Assembly: GCA_021741355.1 (NCBI GenBank)
Contig: JAIOXZ010000005.1
Span: forward strand, 108,107 to 172,106
Length of the DNA stretch: 64,000 nucleotides
Source of the DNA: Caulobacter sp.
Lineage (GTDB): Bacteria > Pseudomonadota > Alphaproteobacteria > Caulobacterales > Caulobacteraceae
Reading direction: 5' to 3'
Shown here: one piece after another, positions 8,043-16,672 of the stretch
Numbering within the stretch: the first letter of the stretch is position 1
How the letters are laid out: each line of letters opens with the position of its first letter
Notes under the pieces: generated by a model
The model's input: the letters and a program-made list of their open reading frames with translations, nothing else
The model's database searches: none
Told to the model about the DNA's origin: nothing
Translations under genes and position numbers: made by a program

Positions 8043-9857
8043 ATGCCGCCGCACCCCGCCAGAAAATCCGCCACCTCGGCGACGGCGCTCGGGTTTCCCG
8101 AAACGACCGCCGTTCCGACCCGTCCGCGCATGGCCGGCGAGACCAGCGGTCAGGCCGGATCGCGCGACGCCCTCGCCCGGCTGACCGAGGCCCTTCAGGA
8201 GCTCAAGGCCCTGTCGGCGCAGCCGCTGTTGCAGGACGCCGTGCAGGCGCTGCAGGCGGACGACTACCAGCGCGGTGGCGATCTTGCGATCAAGGCGCTG
8301 GAACTGGACGAGAAGAACGGGTTCGGCTGGTACCTGCTGGCCATCGCGCGCGAGCGGGCCGGCGATTTCGCCACTTCGGTGCGCTGTTACGAGTCGGCGC
8401 TGACCCTGATTCCCGACCACGCCGAGGTCGCCAATGACATGGGCCGCCTCGCCTACCGGATGGGGATGATCGAAACGGCCGAAAAGCTGTTCAGCCATTA
8501 TGTCGCCAGCCATCCGACCTCGCATGAGGGCGCAAACAACCTGGCCTGCACCCTGCGCGACCAGGGCCGGTTCGCCGAAGCCATCGATATCCTCAAGCCC
8601 GCCATCGCCGCCCATCCCGAGCATGCCCTGCTGTGGAACACGCTCGGCACGGTGGTGGGGGAGGAAGGCGATCCCCAGACCTCGATAACCTTTTTCGACG
8701 AGGCGTTGCGGCACGACGCCGGCTTCGCGAAGGCCCGCTACAATCGGGGCAACGCGCGCCTGGTGCTCGGCGACCTCGGCGGCGCGCTCGATGACTGTCA
8801 GACGGCGCTCAGCGGCGTGATGAGCGAGGACGAGCGGCTGATGATGCTGCTGGCCCGCTCGACCATCCGCATCGCCGGTGGCCAGGTCGGCGAGGGCTGG
8901 GACGACTACGAGGCCCGGCTGGAGCCGAAGTTCGCTGACGTCACCCATTTCATGATCGACGCGCCCCGCTGGACGCCGAACAGCGACCTGGCAGGCAAGA
9001 CGCTGCTGGTCATGGGCGAGCAGGGCCTCGGCGACGAGGTGATGTTCGCCAATCTGATCCCCGACGTGGTCGCGGCCCTCGGCCCGTCCGGCAAGCTGTT
9101 TATCGCGGTAGAGCCGCGCCTGGTGACCCTGTTCCAGCGCTCGTTCCCGGGCGCCACGGTCGGCGCGCACAGCACCTGGAACGTCGATGGCCACACGGTC
9201 CGCGGCGCGCCGTTCATCGGCGACCACGGGGATCTGGACCTGTGGGCTCCCGTCGCCTCGCTGCTGCGGCGGTTTCGGCGAAGCGCGGACGCCTACCCGG
9301 CGCGCGAGGGCTTTTTGACGCCTGATCCGGAGCGCGTCGCCTGGTGGCGCTCGCAGCTTCCGGGAGGGCCAGTCGTCGGCCTGTTGTGGAAGAGCCTGAT
9401 CAAGGCCGGGGCGCGTCACCGCTTCTATTCGCCGTTCGAGCAGTGGAAGCCCGTTCTGGCGATCCCGGGCGTAACCTTCATCAACCTGCAGTACGGCGAC
9501 TGCGGCGAGGAGCTCGAGGCTGCCCGGCGCGAGCTGGGCGTCGAGATCTGGCAGCCGCCCGGCGTCGACCTGAAGCAGGACCTCGACGATGTCGCGGCGC
9601 TTTGCTGTGCCCTAGACCTCGTCATGGGGCCATCGAACGCCAGCAGTTGCCTGGCCGGCGCCTGCGGCGCGCCGCTGTGGCTGTTGTCGACGCCGGGCGC
9701 CTGGCCGCTGCTGGGGACCCGGCGCTATCCTTGGTATCCGCAGGCCCGCGTCTTCCTGCCGCCGACCTTCGGGCAGTGGGAACCGGCCATAGCGGAGATT
9801 GCGCAGGCGCTGGGCGAACGGCTCGCAGCAGGAACCAAGACCGCCGGCAGGGATTGA
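8043..9857 (+). CDS. flbA: FlbA-like TPR / glycosyltransferase-like flagellin modification protein
   Basis: A 604-residue cytoplasmic protein. About residues 60-290 form tandem TPRs (ALELDEKNGFGWYLLAIARE, YESALTLIPDHAEVANDMGR, KPAIAAHPEHALLWNTLGTV, and so on). Residues ~320-600 resemble the C-terminal half of family 9 / O-GlcNAc-type glycosyltransferases, with VMGEQGLGDEVMFANLIPDV and the late DLVMGPSNASSCLAGACGAP segment. In Caulobacter flbA adjoins flbT and is needed for flagellin modification or synthesis; this protein has the matching place and domain order. The catalytic role is inferred. GAGGG precedes the ATG; a second ATG at 8130 lacks such a site. Confidence 0.75.
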   Translation: MPPHPARKSATSATALGFPETTAVPTRPRMAGETSGQAGSRDALARLTEALQELKALSAQPLLQDAVQALQADDYQRGGDLAIKALELDEKNGFGWYLLAIARERAGDFATSVRCYESALTLIPDHAEVANDMGRLAYRMGMIETAEKLFSHYVASHPTSHEGANNLACTLRDQGRFAEAIDILKPAIAAHPEHALLWNTLGTVVGEEGDPQTSITFFDEALRHDAGFAKARYNRGNARLVLGDLGGALDDCQTALSGVMSEDERLMMLLARSTIRIAGGQVGEGWDDYEARLEPKFADVTHFMIDAPRWTPNSDLAGKTLLVMGEQGLGDEVMFANLIPDVVAALGPSGKLFIAVEPRLVTLFQRSFPGATVGAHSTWNVDGHTVRGAPFIGDHGDLDLWAPVASLLRRFRRSADAYPAREGFLTPDPERVAWWRSQLPGGPVVGLLWKSLIKAGARHRFYSPFEQWKPVLAIPGVTFINLQYGDCGEELEAARRELGVEIWQPPGVDLKQDLDDVAALCCALDLVMGPSNASSCLAGACGAPLWLLSTPGAWPLLGTRRYPWYPQARVFLPPTFGQWEPAIAEIAQALGERLAAGTKTAGRD

Positions 9858-9903
9858 TTCCGGGACTGGCGAACACTCTCGCCTGCCCTGCCGGAGTTAC
9901 TCC

Positions 9904-10077
9904 ATGTCTCATGACAAAACCGCCGACCCCAAGGGCAAGCCCGCCGACAAGCCGGTAGATCCGTCCGAGAAGATCGACGACGACGCGGACGCCCATGTCG
10001 ACAAGCAGCTCGACAAGGGCCTGAAGGAAACCTTCCCCGCCAGCGACCCCGTATCGATCAACCCCGGCGCTGACTGA
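9904..10077 (+). CDS. Small charged protein with KETFPASDP motif
   Basis: A 57-residue, Asp/Lys-rich and probably disordered protein starting MSHDKTADPKGKPADKPVDP, with the C-terminal KETFPASDPVSINPGAD signature shared by a widespread family of small alphaproteobacterial proteins of unknown function. GGAG lies 7 nt before the ATG. It lies 46 nt after flbA on the same strand but is probably an independent gene. A strong hairpin follows at 10085. Confidence 0.7.
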   Translation: MSHDKTADPKGKPADKPVDPSEKIDDDADAHVDKQLDKGLKETFPASDPVSINPGAD

Positions 10078-10084
10078 CGGCCAT

Positions 10085-10110
10085 GGCGGATCGGTCGCGG
10101 CCGATCCGCC
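10085..10110 (+). terminator. Perfect hairpin after the small KETFPASDP gene
   Basis: GGCGGATCGG pairs perfectly with CCGATCCGCC around a 6-nt loop, 8 nt past the stop. No U-run follows, so termination strength is uncertain. Confidence 0.5.
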
Positions 10111-10200
10111 GAAACCGGCTTGAATGTCGCGGATTGCGCTTTAGGCTGACCCCTGAATTGAACGTTTGTTCGAATGCGCGAAAACGCGCCAGGGGAAGAC

Positions 10201-11073
<873 letters not shown>

Positions 11074-11082
11074 CCGAAAAAG

Positions 11083-11110
11083 GGGGACATGTACTTCAGT
11101 ACGTGTCCCC
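11083..11110. repeat. GGGGACAYGTAC palindrome, single copy
   Basis: GGGGACATGTACT-TC-AGTACGTGTCCCC lies 9 nt after the moxR stop and 5 nt from the convergent vapC stop. It has the same sequence and CTTCAGT core as the copy at 63712-63739 and belongs to the family also present as pairs at 35352 and 47838. Confidence 0.85.
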
Positions 11111-11115
11111 GGCTG

Positions 11116-11511
11116 CTACATCATCGCGGACTGAAGCCCCATGTGTTCGACGAACGGATCGAAGTCACGATCGCTGAAGAGCAGCGCGTGTCCGTCCTGA
11201 ATGCAGCGGGTTGCGATCAGGGTGTCGATTGTCTTGCGAACCGTGACGCCCCGGGCCCGTAGCAGGCGGAAATTCCGCGCCGCCTGAACCGCGACCGTCT
11301 CGCCGCCGATCTGGATCACGTCCAGCGATGTCAGCAGTCGCAGGGCCTGGTGGAAGTCACGATCGCTCGCGAAGCCTTGCAGCACCTCGGTCAGAACCAC
11401 ATCGCCCGTCGCCAGAGGCTCTCGGCCAAGCAAGGCGTCCAGCCGGTCGGTCTGAGGCGCTGCAACGCCCCGGAAGTAATCAATCCAGACGCTGGAATCG
11501 ACCAGGATCAC
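11116..11511 (-). CDS. VapC-type PIN-domain toxin
   Basis: A 131-residue PIN-domain ribonuclease toxin. The acidic residues typical of the fold are visible: Asp4 in ILVDSSVWIDYF, Glu in DVVLTEVLQGF, Asp in KTIDTLIATRCI and Asp in ALLFSDRDFDPF. Such toxins cleave tRNA or rRNA when freed from their antitoxin. The ATG overlaps the stop of the upstream antitoxin gene (ATGA), so the two are translationally coupled. Confidence 0.88.
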   Translation of the reverse strand: MILVDSSVWIDYFRGVAAPQTDRLDALLGREPLATGDVVLTEVLQGFASDRDFHQALRLLTSLDVIQIGGETVAVQAARNFRLLRARGVTVRKTIDTLIATRCIQDGHALLFSDRDFDPFVEHMGLQSAMM

Positions 11512-11702
11512 GTGTCGGTTCGCATGGCCTCAAGGTCGCCCTCCCAGGCGAGTCGACCTCGGAACCGGCGAATGGCTTCCTGTTCGCCGAGCCGAACCAG
11601 CGTCTCCAAACCCAGTTCGACGACTTCCCGCTTGGTGCTCAGTCCAGTGGCCTTGAGCGCTTTGGCCATGAGTTGGTCGTCAATGACGATGTTCGTACGC
11701 AT
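11508..11702 (-). CDS. VapB-type antitoxin
   Basis: A 64-residue antitoxin: a ribbon-helix-helix DNA-binding start (MRTNIVIDDQLMAKALKATG, then STKREVVELGLETLVRL) followed by a basic/aromatic tail (RRFRGRLAWEGDLEAMRTDT) that would wrap the toxin. This is the VapB/DUF2191 type usually paired with PIN toxins. It begins just inside its own operator, suggesting autorepression. Confidence 0.88.
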   Translation of the reverse strand: MRTNIVIDDQLMAKALKATGLSTKREVVELGLETLVRLGEQEAIRRFRGRLAWEGDLEAMRTDT

Positions 11703-11704
11703 GA

Positions 11705-11732
11705 TGTGTATCTTAGCATAGAGCCATACACA
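11705..11732 (-). promoter_or_regulatory. Inverted-repeat operator of vapBC
   Basis: TGTGTAT and ATACACA form a perfect 7-bp inverted repeat with a 14-nt spacer immediately upstream of the vapB ATG. The AT-rich middle could hold the -10 region. A palindromic operator bound by the RHH antitoxin is the usual arrangement. Confidence 0.65.
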
Positions 11733-11846
11733 TAGCGCTAATGGGGCTCCAAGACAAGCAAGGCAACCGTTACCGCGATTTCACTGGACCCTTCTGACGT
11801 CCCGCCGCACCCTTGCATTGCAAGAGAGCACACGAGGGACTGCCCA

Positions 11847-12605
11847 ATGAACCGTATCGCCCTGCTGGCCGCCGGCTGCGCCGCCCTGGCGCTGGCCGCC
11901 TGCGATCATCCCGACGCCAAGCGCCAGCACGCGGCGCGCGCCCTGAAGGTGATCAGCAAGCTCGATTGCCCGGACAAGCAGGGGCATCTGTCACGCCTCA
12001 GCGTTGCTGCCGACGGCCTGTCCTGCAACTACGGCGCGGACGGCGTTGAGGTGACCCTCAGGCTGGTCAAGCTGGCTGATGGCGGAGCGGTCGGCGCCCT
12101 GACGCCCATCGAGGCAGAGTTGCGGGCGCTGATGCCGGCGGTTGAGCCGAAGGCGGCCGCCGCCGCTGACACCGACGCCGGCAAGGACGAGGTCGACATC
12201 CGGCTGCCCGGCGTAACAATCAAGGCGGGAAGCTCCGGCGCGGACGTAAACGTCGGCGGCCCCGACGGCGCACAGATCAACGCCAATGACGACGGCGCTG
12301 AAATCCGCGTGCAGCGGAACGTCGAGATCGACGGCAAGACGGTCGAGAGCGAATCCCGTCGGCGCAAGCACGGCGACGACGGGGTCTATTCGCGCTTCAT
12401 CCTCGCCAGCGACAAGGCGACCGACGGCTGGGCCGTTGTCGGCTACGAAGCCCGCGGCCCCAAGGGTGGCCCGCTGGTTGTCGCGACACTGAAGGCCAAG
12501 CGGGGCCATGACAGCGACGACGACAGCTTCTCGGACGCCAGCGATCTGGTGCGCCACAATGTCGGCGGCCGGCGCAGCCGCGGGATCGTTATTGGGCCGG
12601 ACTGA
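11847..12605 (+). CDS. Predicted lipoprotein of unknown function
   Basis: A 252-residue protein with a lipoprotein signal (MNRIALLAAGCAALALAACD, lipobox LAAC, Cys19). The mature part is Asp/Gly-rich, contains repeated short strands such as VDIRLPGVTIKAG and GAEIRVQRNVEIDGK, and ends in a basic stretch (GGRRSRGIVIGPD). I do not recognise the family. It is probably anchored to the outer or inner membrane facing the periplasm. Its end overlaps the convergent gene at 12589 by 17 nt. Confidence 0.75.
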   Translation: MNRIALLAAGCAALALAACDHPDAKRQHAARALKVISKLDCPDKQGHLSRLSVAADGLSCNYGADGVEVTLRLVKLADGGAVGALTPIEAELRALMPAVEPKAAAAADTDAGKDEVDIRLPGVTIKAGSSGADVNVGGPDGAQINANDDGAEIRVQRNVEIDGKTVESESRRRKHGDDGVYSRFILASDKATDGWAVVGYEARGPKGGPLVVATLKAKRGHDSDDDSFSDASDLVRHNVGGRRSRGIVIGPD

Positions 12606-12963
12606 CCTCGGTCACCTTGTAGGCCAGCATCCGGCCGTTCTCGTCGGCCACCGAGACGTACTCTCCGACGACGAAATGGTGCTCGCCGAGGCGATGGACC
12701 GGCTCGTCGTCGGCGTCATCGCCGGCGTCATAGTCGAAATACCAGGTCTGTCCGCGCCGCTTGAGCACGCCGGTCACGGCCTCCTCGTCCGGCGCGAAGC
12801 GGCGGACAGAACAGGCGGCGCGCTGCGCCTGGAATCCCTCGACGTCGAGCTTGCCGTCCGCCTGCAACGGAGCAACGAGGCTGTAACCCCGGTGGTCATC
12901 GCCGTCGGCAAACTCGGTGCCTGGGTTGCGCGCAAGGCGCATCACGATGCGCGAAAGCGTCAT
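12589..12963 (-). CDS. Hypothetical protein, likely co-transcribed with the universal stress protein
   Basis: A 124-residue soluble protein (MTLSRIVMRLARNPGTEFAD...). It looks beta-rich, with SVRRFAPDEEAVTGVLKRRG and HHFVVGEYVSVADENGRM. No family is recognised. GAGGAAAAC precedes the ATG. The gene starts 20 nt after the stop of the universal stress protein on the same strand, so it should be driven by the same Fnr/FixK-type box and may act in low-oxygen or stress adaptation. Confidence 0.75.
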   Translation of the reverse strand: MTLSRIVMRLARNPGTEFADGDDHRGYSLVAPLQADGKLDVEGFQAQRAACSVRRFAPDEEAVTGVLKRRGQTWYFDYDAGDDADDEPVHRLGEHHFVVGEYVSVADENGRMLAYKVTEVSPAQ

Positions 12964-12983
12964 GTTTTCCTCGTTTCTGTCGG

Positions 12984-13796
12984 TCAGTGCGAAAGGAACA
13001 GCGACGGTCCGTCGCTGTTCAGCAAGGTGCGGGTCGTACCGCCGAAGATGTATTCCTGCAGCCGCGGGTGACCGAAGGCGCCGGCCACCAGGATGTCGGC
13101 CGACACTTGCTGTGCGGCCCCGAGCAGCAGCGGGGCGGCGTCGCCGGATCCCGTCAGCACCTCGATTTCGGCCTTCACGCCGCGCGCCGCAAAGAAGTCC
13201 TTCAAGCGATCGGCGTCGAAGGTTCTCGATGATGCGGCAGGCGCGGCGAGGATCACCACCCGGGCTGCCTTCTGGAGCAACGGCAGGGCCGTGCGCGCGG
13301 CGCGGCTGGCTTCCTTGCCGCCATCCCAGGCGACGACGGCGACACCGCCGGCCTTCAGACCCGGTCGCGCCACGATGACAGGCCGCTGTTCGTCCGCGAC
13401 AATCTGCTGAAAGGCCTCGGCCAGCGGGCCACGGCCGCGGGCGGCCTCAGTGTCGAAGAGCACCACGTCCGACAGGCGTCCTTCCATCGACAGGCCTGCC
13501 CAGACGGGCGTTTCCAGCGACTGGAATTTGACGTTGTCGTAGCCGCAGCTTTCGGCGGCGGCCCGAGCCGCGCGTTCGCCCTCGGCGGCCGCTTCCTTCA
13601 GACTGTCCATGGCCGTGATCTGCACGCCGCCCATGAAGCCCTCGCCCATCCAGGGCATCAGGTCCGCAATGTCGGCCGGCGCATGCACTGCAGCCACTTC
13701 CGCCCCGAACGGCGCGGCCAGTGCGGCAGCCGCCTTCAGGATTTCCACATCGTGGGCGCCGCCCGCGAGTGGCGCCATGATCCTTGCCCAGCTCAT
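12984..13796 (-). CDS. Universal stress protein, two UspA domains
   Basis: A 270-residue cytoplasmic protein. I chose the ATG at 13796 (MSWARIMAPLAGGAHDVEIL) because GAGGGAG lies upstream and the family starts with a strand like this. It is built of two UspA-like halves; the second keeps the nucleotide-loop-like end VAGAFGHPRLQEYIFGGTTR followed by TLLNSDGPSLFLSH, typical of ATP-binding Usp proteins. An Fnr/FixK box lies 51 nt upstream, pointing to induction under oxygen limitation as for many Usp genes. Confidence 0.88.
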   Translation of the reverse strand: MSWARIMAPLAGGAHDVEILKAAAALAAPFGAEVAAVHAPADIADLMPWMGEGFMGGVQITAMDSLKEAAAEGERAARAAAESCGYDNVKFQSLETPVWAGLSMEGRLSDVVLFDTEAARGRGPLAEAFQQIVADEQRPVIVARPGLKAGGVAVVAWDGGKEASRAARTALPLLQKAARVVILAAPAASSRTFDADRLKDFFAARGVKAEIEVLTGSGDAAPLLLGAAQQVSADILVAGAFGHPRLQEYIFGGTTRTLLNSDGPSLFLSH

Positions 13797-13846
13797 TGCA
13801 GTTCTCCCTCTAAACCGAACCGTGATCCGCAGACCACGCGCAGACA

Positions 13847-13860
13847 TTGATCTTTATCAA
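13847..13860. promoter_or_regulatory. Fnr/FixK box upstream of the universal stress protein
   Basis: TTGATCTTTATCAA is a perfect Fnr/FixK site (TTGAT-N4-ATCAA), 51 nt upstream of the usp start and 47 nt upstream of the divergent HD-hydrolase gene. In Caulobacter relatives FixK activates microaerobic genes through such sites. Confidence 0.82.
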
Positions 13861-13906
13861 CCGATGCGCCAGTTGAAGCGCCCTGCACAAGATAAGGAAC
13901 GAACGG

Positions 13907-14560
13907 GTGGCGAAAGGGCTGCGAAGCGCGCGTTCGGTGAAGACTACACCACGCGCGTGGCAAAGGATGTTGTCCGGGAGGCGGCTGGATCTGCTTGATC
14001 CCTCGCCGGTCGATATCGAGATCGAGGACATCGCCCACGGTCTGGCGCGGGTCGCGCGCTGGAACGGGCAGACGATCGGCGAGCACGGTTTCTCGGTCGC
14101 GCAGCACTCGATGGTCGTCGAGGAACTGGTGGCGCACATCCAGCCGACCGTCGATCCCAAATGGCGGCTTGCCGCCCTGCTGCACGACGCCTCGGAATAC
14201 GTGATCGGCGACATGATCAGCCCGTTCAAGGCTGCGCTGGGCGTCAGCTACAAGGATTTCGAGGAGCGACTGGAGCACGCCATCCACGCCAGGTTCGGTC
14301 TGCCCGCGAAGACCCCGGTGGCGATCAAGAAGCTGATCAAGCAGGCCGATCGCGCCTGCGCCTTCTTCGAGGCGACGCAATTGGCGGGGTTTGGCCACGA
14401 TGAAGCCCTGGCGATCTTCGGCGCGCCGCCGCCGGGCTATCGGCTGACGATCGATCCGCAGGCGCCCAGCGAAGCGCAAAAGCGCTACGTTCATCGCTTC
14501 CACGTTCTGTCGGAAGCGGCCGGGTTTGAACCTGCCCAGGCCGCCTTCAACACCGAGTGA
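13907..14560 (+). CDS. HD-domain phosphohydrolase (YfbR-like)
   Basis: A 217-residue HD-superfamily hydrolase starting at GTG 13907 with AAGGA upstream. Metal ligands are visible: HGFSVAQHS, then AALLHDASEYVIGDMISPFK (the HD pair plus the EYVIGD stretch) and the later KQADRACAFFEATQ. This pattern matches the YfbR-type 5'-nucleotidase branch, though the substrate cannot be assigned. It is followed at once by the remnant of a tyrosine-phosphatase-like gene. Confidence 0.85.
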   Translation: MAKGLRSARSVKTTPRAWQRMLSGRRLDLLDPSPVDIEIEDIAHGLARVARWNGQTIGEHGFSVAQHSMVVEELVAHIQPTVDPKWRLAALLHDASEYVIGDMISPFKAALGVSYKDFEERLEHAIHARFGLPAKTPVAIKKLIKQADRACAFFEATQLAGFGHDEALAIFGAPPPGYRLTIDPQAPSEAQKRYVHRFHVLSEAAGFEPAQAAFNTE

Positions 14561-14567
14561 GCCGCCC

Positions 14568-14730
14568 GTGACCTTGATCGTCAGCCCCCTGCGCGATGTC
14601 GGGACCGGCGCCTGAAGCCCTCGACGACATGCTCGGCCGCAAGGGCCGGATGGCCGACGCCGTCGCGGGCATCGGCAAGGGCGAATACGCCTGTCCCAGC
14701 GCGCCGTTCGAGCTGTCGCTGAAGGCCTGA
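14568..14730 (+). pseudogene. Internally deleted remnant of a tyrosine-phosphatase-like gene
   Basis: A GTG at 14568 opens VTLIVSPLRDVGTGA and stops at 14613. In the next frame 14617-14730 encodes ALDDMLGRKGRMADAVAGIG followed by KGEYACPSAPFELSLKA and a stop. The two pieces resemble the N-terminus (MTLIVSPL) and C-terminus (GR-x-GRM...AI--IG-GE----PF-L-L) of the protein tyrosine phosphatase-like family often encoded after this HD hydrolase. Most of the middle is gone. Recognition is from memory of the family, so moderate confidence. Confidence 0.55.
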
Positions 14731-14778
14731 CAACAGAACGCCTCCCGTCATCCGCCCGGGGATGCTAACCAGCAACGG

Positions 14779-15759
14779 ATGTCCCAATCCGTCGTCATCG
14801 GCCTGTCAGCCGTCATCATGGCCATTCGCGGCGGCGAGGCGGTCGTGCTGACCGTGCGGCCGCATGATACGGCGACGGACCGTGTCTCGACCCTGGCGGG
14901 CCTGCCGTTCGGGCCATTCGACCCGGAAGGTCACCGCACCTTCGAGATCGCCCTGCGGGACTTCGTGACCGAGCAGACCCGGTTCGACCTGGGCTATGTC
15001 GAGCAGCTCTACACCTTCGGCAACAAGGGCCGCGACGCGCCACGGGCCGAGATCGGCGCCGGCGCGGCGCGCGTGGTGTCCGTGGGCTACCTGGCCCTGA
15101 CCCCGACCGCCGTCGACACCGCCGCGCCGGACAGCGCCTGGGCCCCATGGTCGCGGTTCTTTCCGTGGGAAGACTGGCGGCAGGGTCGCCCCGCCCTGAT
15201 CGACGACGCCATCGCCCCGGCCCTGCGCGCCTGGGCCGGCAAGGATGAGGCTCAACTCGCCCGCGCCCGCCTGCTGTTCGCGCTGGATGATGCGCGCTGG
15301 AACGAGGAGCGGGTGCTCGACCGCTATGAGCTGCTCTACGAGGCCGGCCTCGCCCCCGAAGCGGGCCGCGACCAGGCGCGCGAGAGGGGGGAAAGCACCG
15401 TCGAGCCCCCTGCCCTTTCCGCAGCGCTCGGCGAGCCGATGCTGTCGGACCACCGGCGCATCCTTGCGACGGGCCTGGGACGCCTGCGCGGCAAGCTGAA
15501 GTACCGTCCTGTCGTGTTCGAGCTGATGCCGCCGGAGTTCACCCTTTCAGCGCTGCAGCGCGCGGTCGAAGCGATTGCGGGCGTGCCGCTGCACAAGCAG
15601 AACTTCCGCCGCGTGGTCGAGCGTATCGATCTGGTCGAAGGCCTTGGCCGCATGGACACCGAGACGGGTGGTCGCCCCGCCGAACTGTTCCGCTTCCGCC
15701 GGGAGCTGCTTACTCAGCGGCCTGCAGGGGGGCTGTCTCTGCCGCTGCTGCGGGACTGA
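14779..15759 (+). CDS. NUDIX-related transcriptional regulator (NrtR-like NAD regulator)
   Basis: A 326-residue protein. Residues ~1-165 resemble a NUDIX fold without an obvious intact catalytic Nudix box (REx2EE is absent). The C-terminal ~90 residues form a winged helix (RPVVFELMPPEFTLSALQRA then VEAIAGVPLHKQNFRRVVER), the arrangement of NrtR-type repressors that sense ADP-ribose and control NAD synthesis. No NAD biosynthesis gene is adjacent here, so the target is unknown. Its 3' end overlaps the convergent sterol desaturase-family gene by 50 nt. Confidence 0.75.
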   Translation: MSQSVVIGLSAVIMAIRGGEAVVLTVRPHDTATDRVSTLAGLPFGPFDPEGHRTFEIALRDFVTEQTRFDLGYVEQLYTFGNKGRDAPRAEIGAGAARVVSVGYLALTPTAVDTAAPDSAWAPWSRFFPWEDWRQGRPALIDDAIAPALRAWAGKDEAQLARARLLFALDDARWNEERVLDRYELLYEAGLAPEAGRDQARERGESTVEPPALSAALGEPMLSDHRRILATGLGRLRGKLKYRPVVFELMPPEFTLSALQRAVEAIAGVPLHKQNFRRVVERIDLVEGLGRMDTETGGRPAELFRFRRELLTQRPAGGLSLPLLRD

Positions 15760-16672
15760 CCGCCGCCGCCTCGCGCGCCCGCCATTTCGCCTTCAGGGTC
15801 GCCGAGGTGTCGCGTGATCCATCCGGACTCCAGCCTGGCGGGCCGAACAGGTAGCCGAACACTTCGCGGATCGATCGCGACCCGGCCAGATCCTTCCCGA
15901 TGGCCATCCACTCGTGAAACGCCACGCGGAAGATGTTGAAATCGCCGAGGTTATGCACAACGCCGTAACGGCAGGGTTCGGCGTCGTCCTCGGGGATGTA
16001 GGTGCCAAACATCCGGTCCCAGATGATCAGGATGCCGGCGTAGTTGGCGTCGAGGTAGCGCGGGTTGCGCGCATGGTGCACCCGGTGATGCGAGGGCGTG
16101 TTGAACACCGCCTCGAACCAGCGCGGGAAGCGCCGGATCGCCTCGGTATGGATCCAGTACTGGTAAACCAGGCTGATGCCCTTCTGGATCACCACCATCG
16201 CGGGCGGGAAGCCGATCAGGATGAGCGGCAGCCACAGCAGCCAGGTGCCGGCGACGCCGCCCGTCCAGGTCTGCCGCAGGGCGGTGGCCAGGTTGTAGTG
16301 CTGCGAAGTGTGGTGGTTGACGTGGCTGGCCCACCAGAACCGCCGCTCGTGCGACAGGCGATGGAACCAGTAGTAGGTCAGGTCCTCAAGGAAGAAGACC
16401 GCCACCCACGCCCAGATCGCGGTCATCGGGATCGTGAACAGCCGGTACTGGTAGGCCCACAGCGTCACGCCGAAGATCGCCGCACCGGTCAGCAGGCCGG
16501 CGACCTGGCTGCCCAGACCCATGCCGAGGGAGGTGGCCGTATCGCGGACTTCGTAGACCGCCTTCACCTTGCGGAATCGGCCCAGCAGGATTTCGCCGAT
16601 GATGGTGATCACAAAGATCGGCACCGCCAGCGCAACCGGATCGAACGCGGCCTTGATCGGGTCGAAGGTCAT
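15710..16672 (-). CDS. Sterol desaturase / fatty acid hydroxylase family membrane protein
   Basis: A 320-residue integral membrane di-iron oxygenase. The His clusters are intact: HRLSH, HVNHH and HRVHH (in SHHRVHHARNPRYLDANYAG). Four or more hydrophobic segments lie before and between them, including FVITIIGEILLG and WAWVAVFFLEDLTYYWF. The family inserts hydroxyls or double bonds into lipids; the substrate is not predictable. The last ~25 residues are Ala-rich. It overlaps the stop of the preceding gene by 4 nt (ATGA), so the two form an operon. Confidence 0.88.
   Translation of the reverse strand: MTFDPIKAAFDPVALAVPIFVITIIGEILLGRFRKVKAVYEVRDTATSLGMGLGSQVAGLLTGAAIFGVTLWAYQYRLFTIPMTAIWAWVAVFFLEDLTYYWFHRLSHERRFWWASHVNHHTSQHYNLATALRQTWTGGVAGTWLLWLPLILIGFPPAMVVIQKGISLVYQYWIHTEAIRRFPRWFEAVFNTPSHHRVHHARNPRYLDANYAGILIIWDRMFGTYIPEDDAEPCRYGVVHNLGDFNIFRVAFHEWMAIGKDLAGSRSIREVFGYLFGPPGWSPDGSRDTSATLKAKWRAREAAAVSPAAAAETAPLQAAE

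Noticed and set aside
10157..10170. Shared GAACGTTTGTT motif before moxR and near 62888
   Set aside because: The two copies are short, only partly palindromic and lie at different distances from the genes; chance cannot be excluded.
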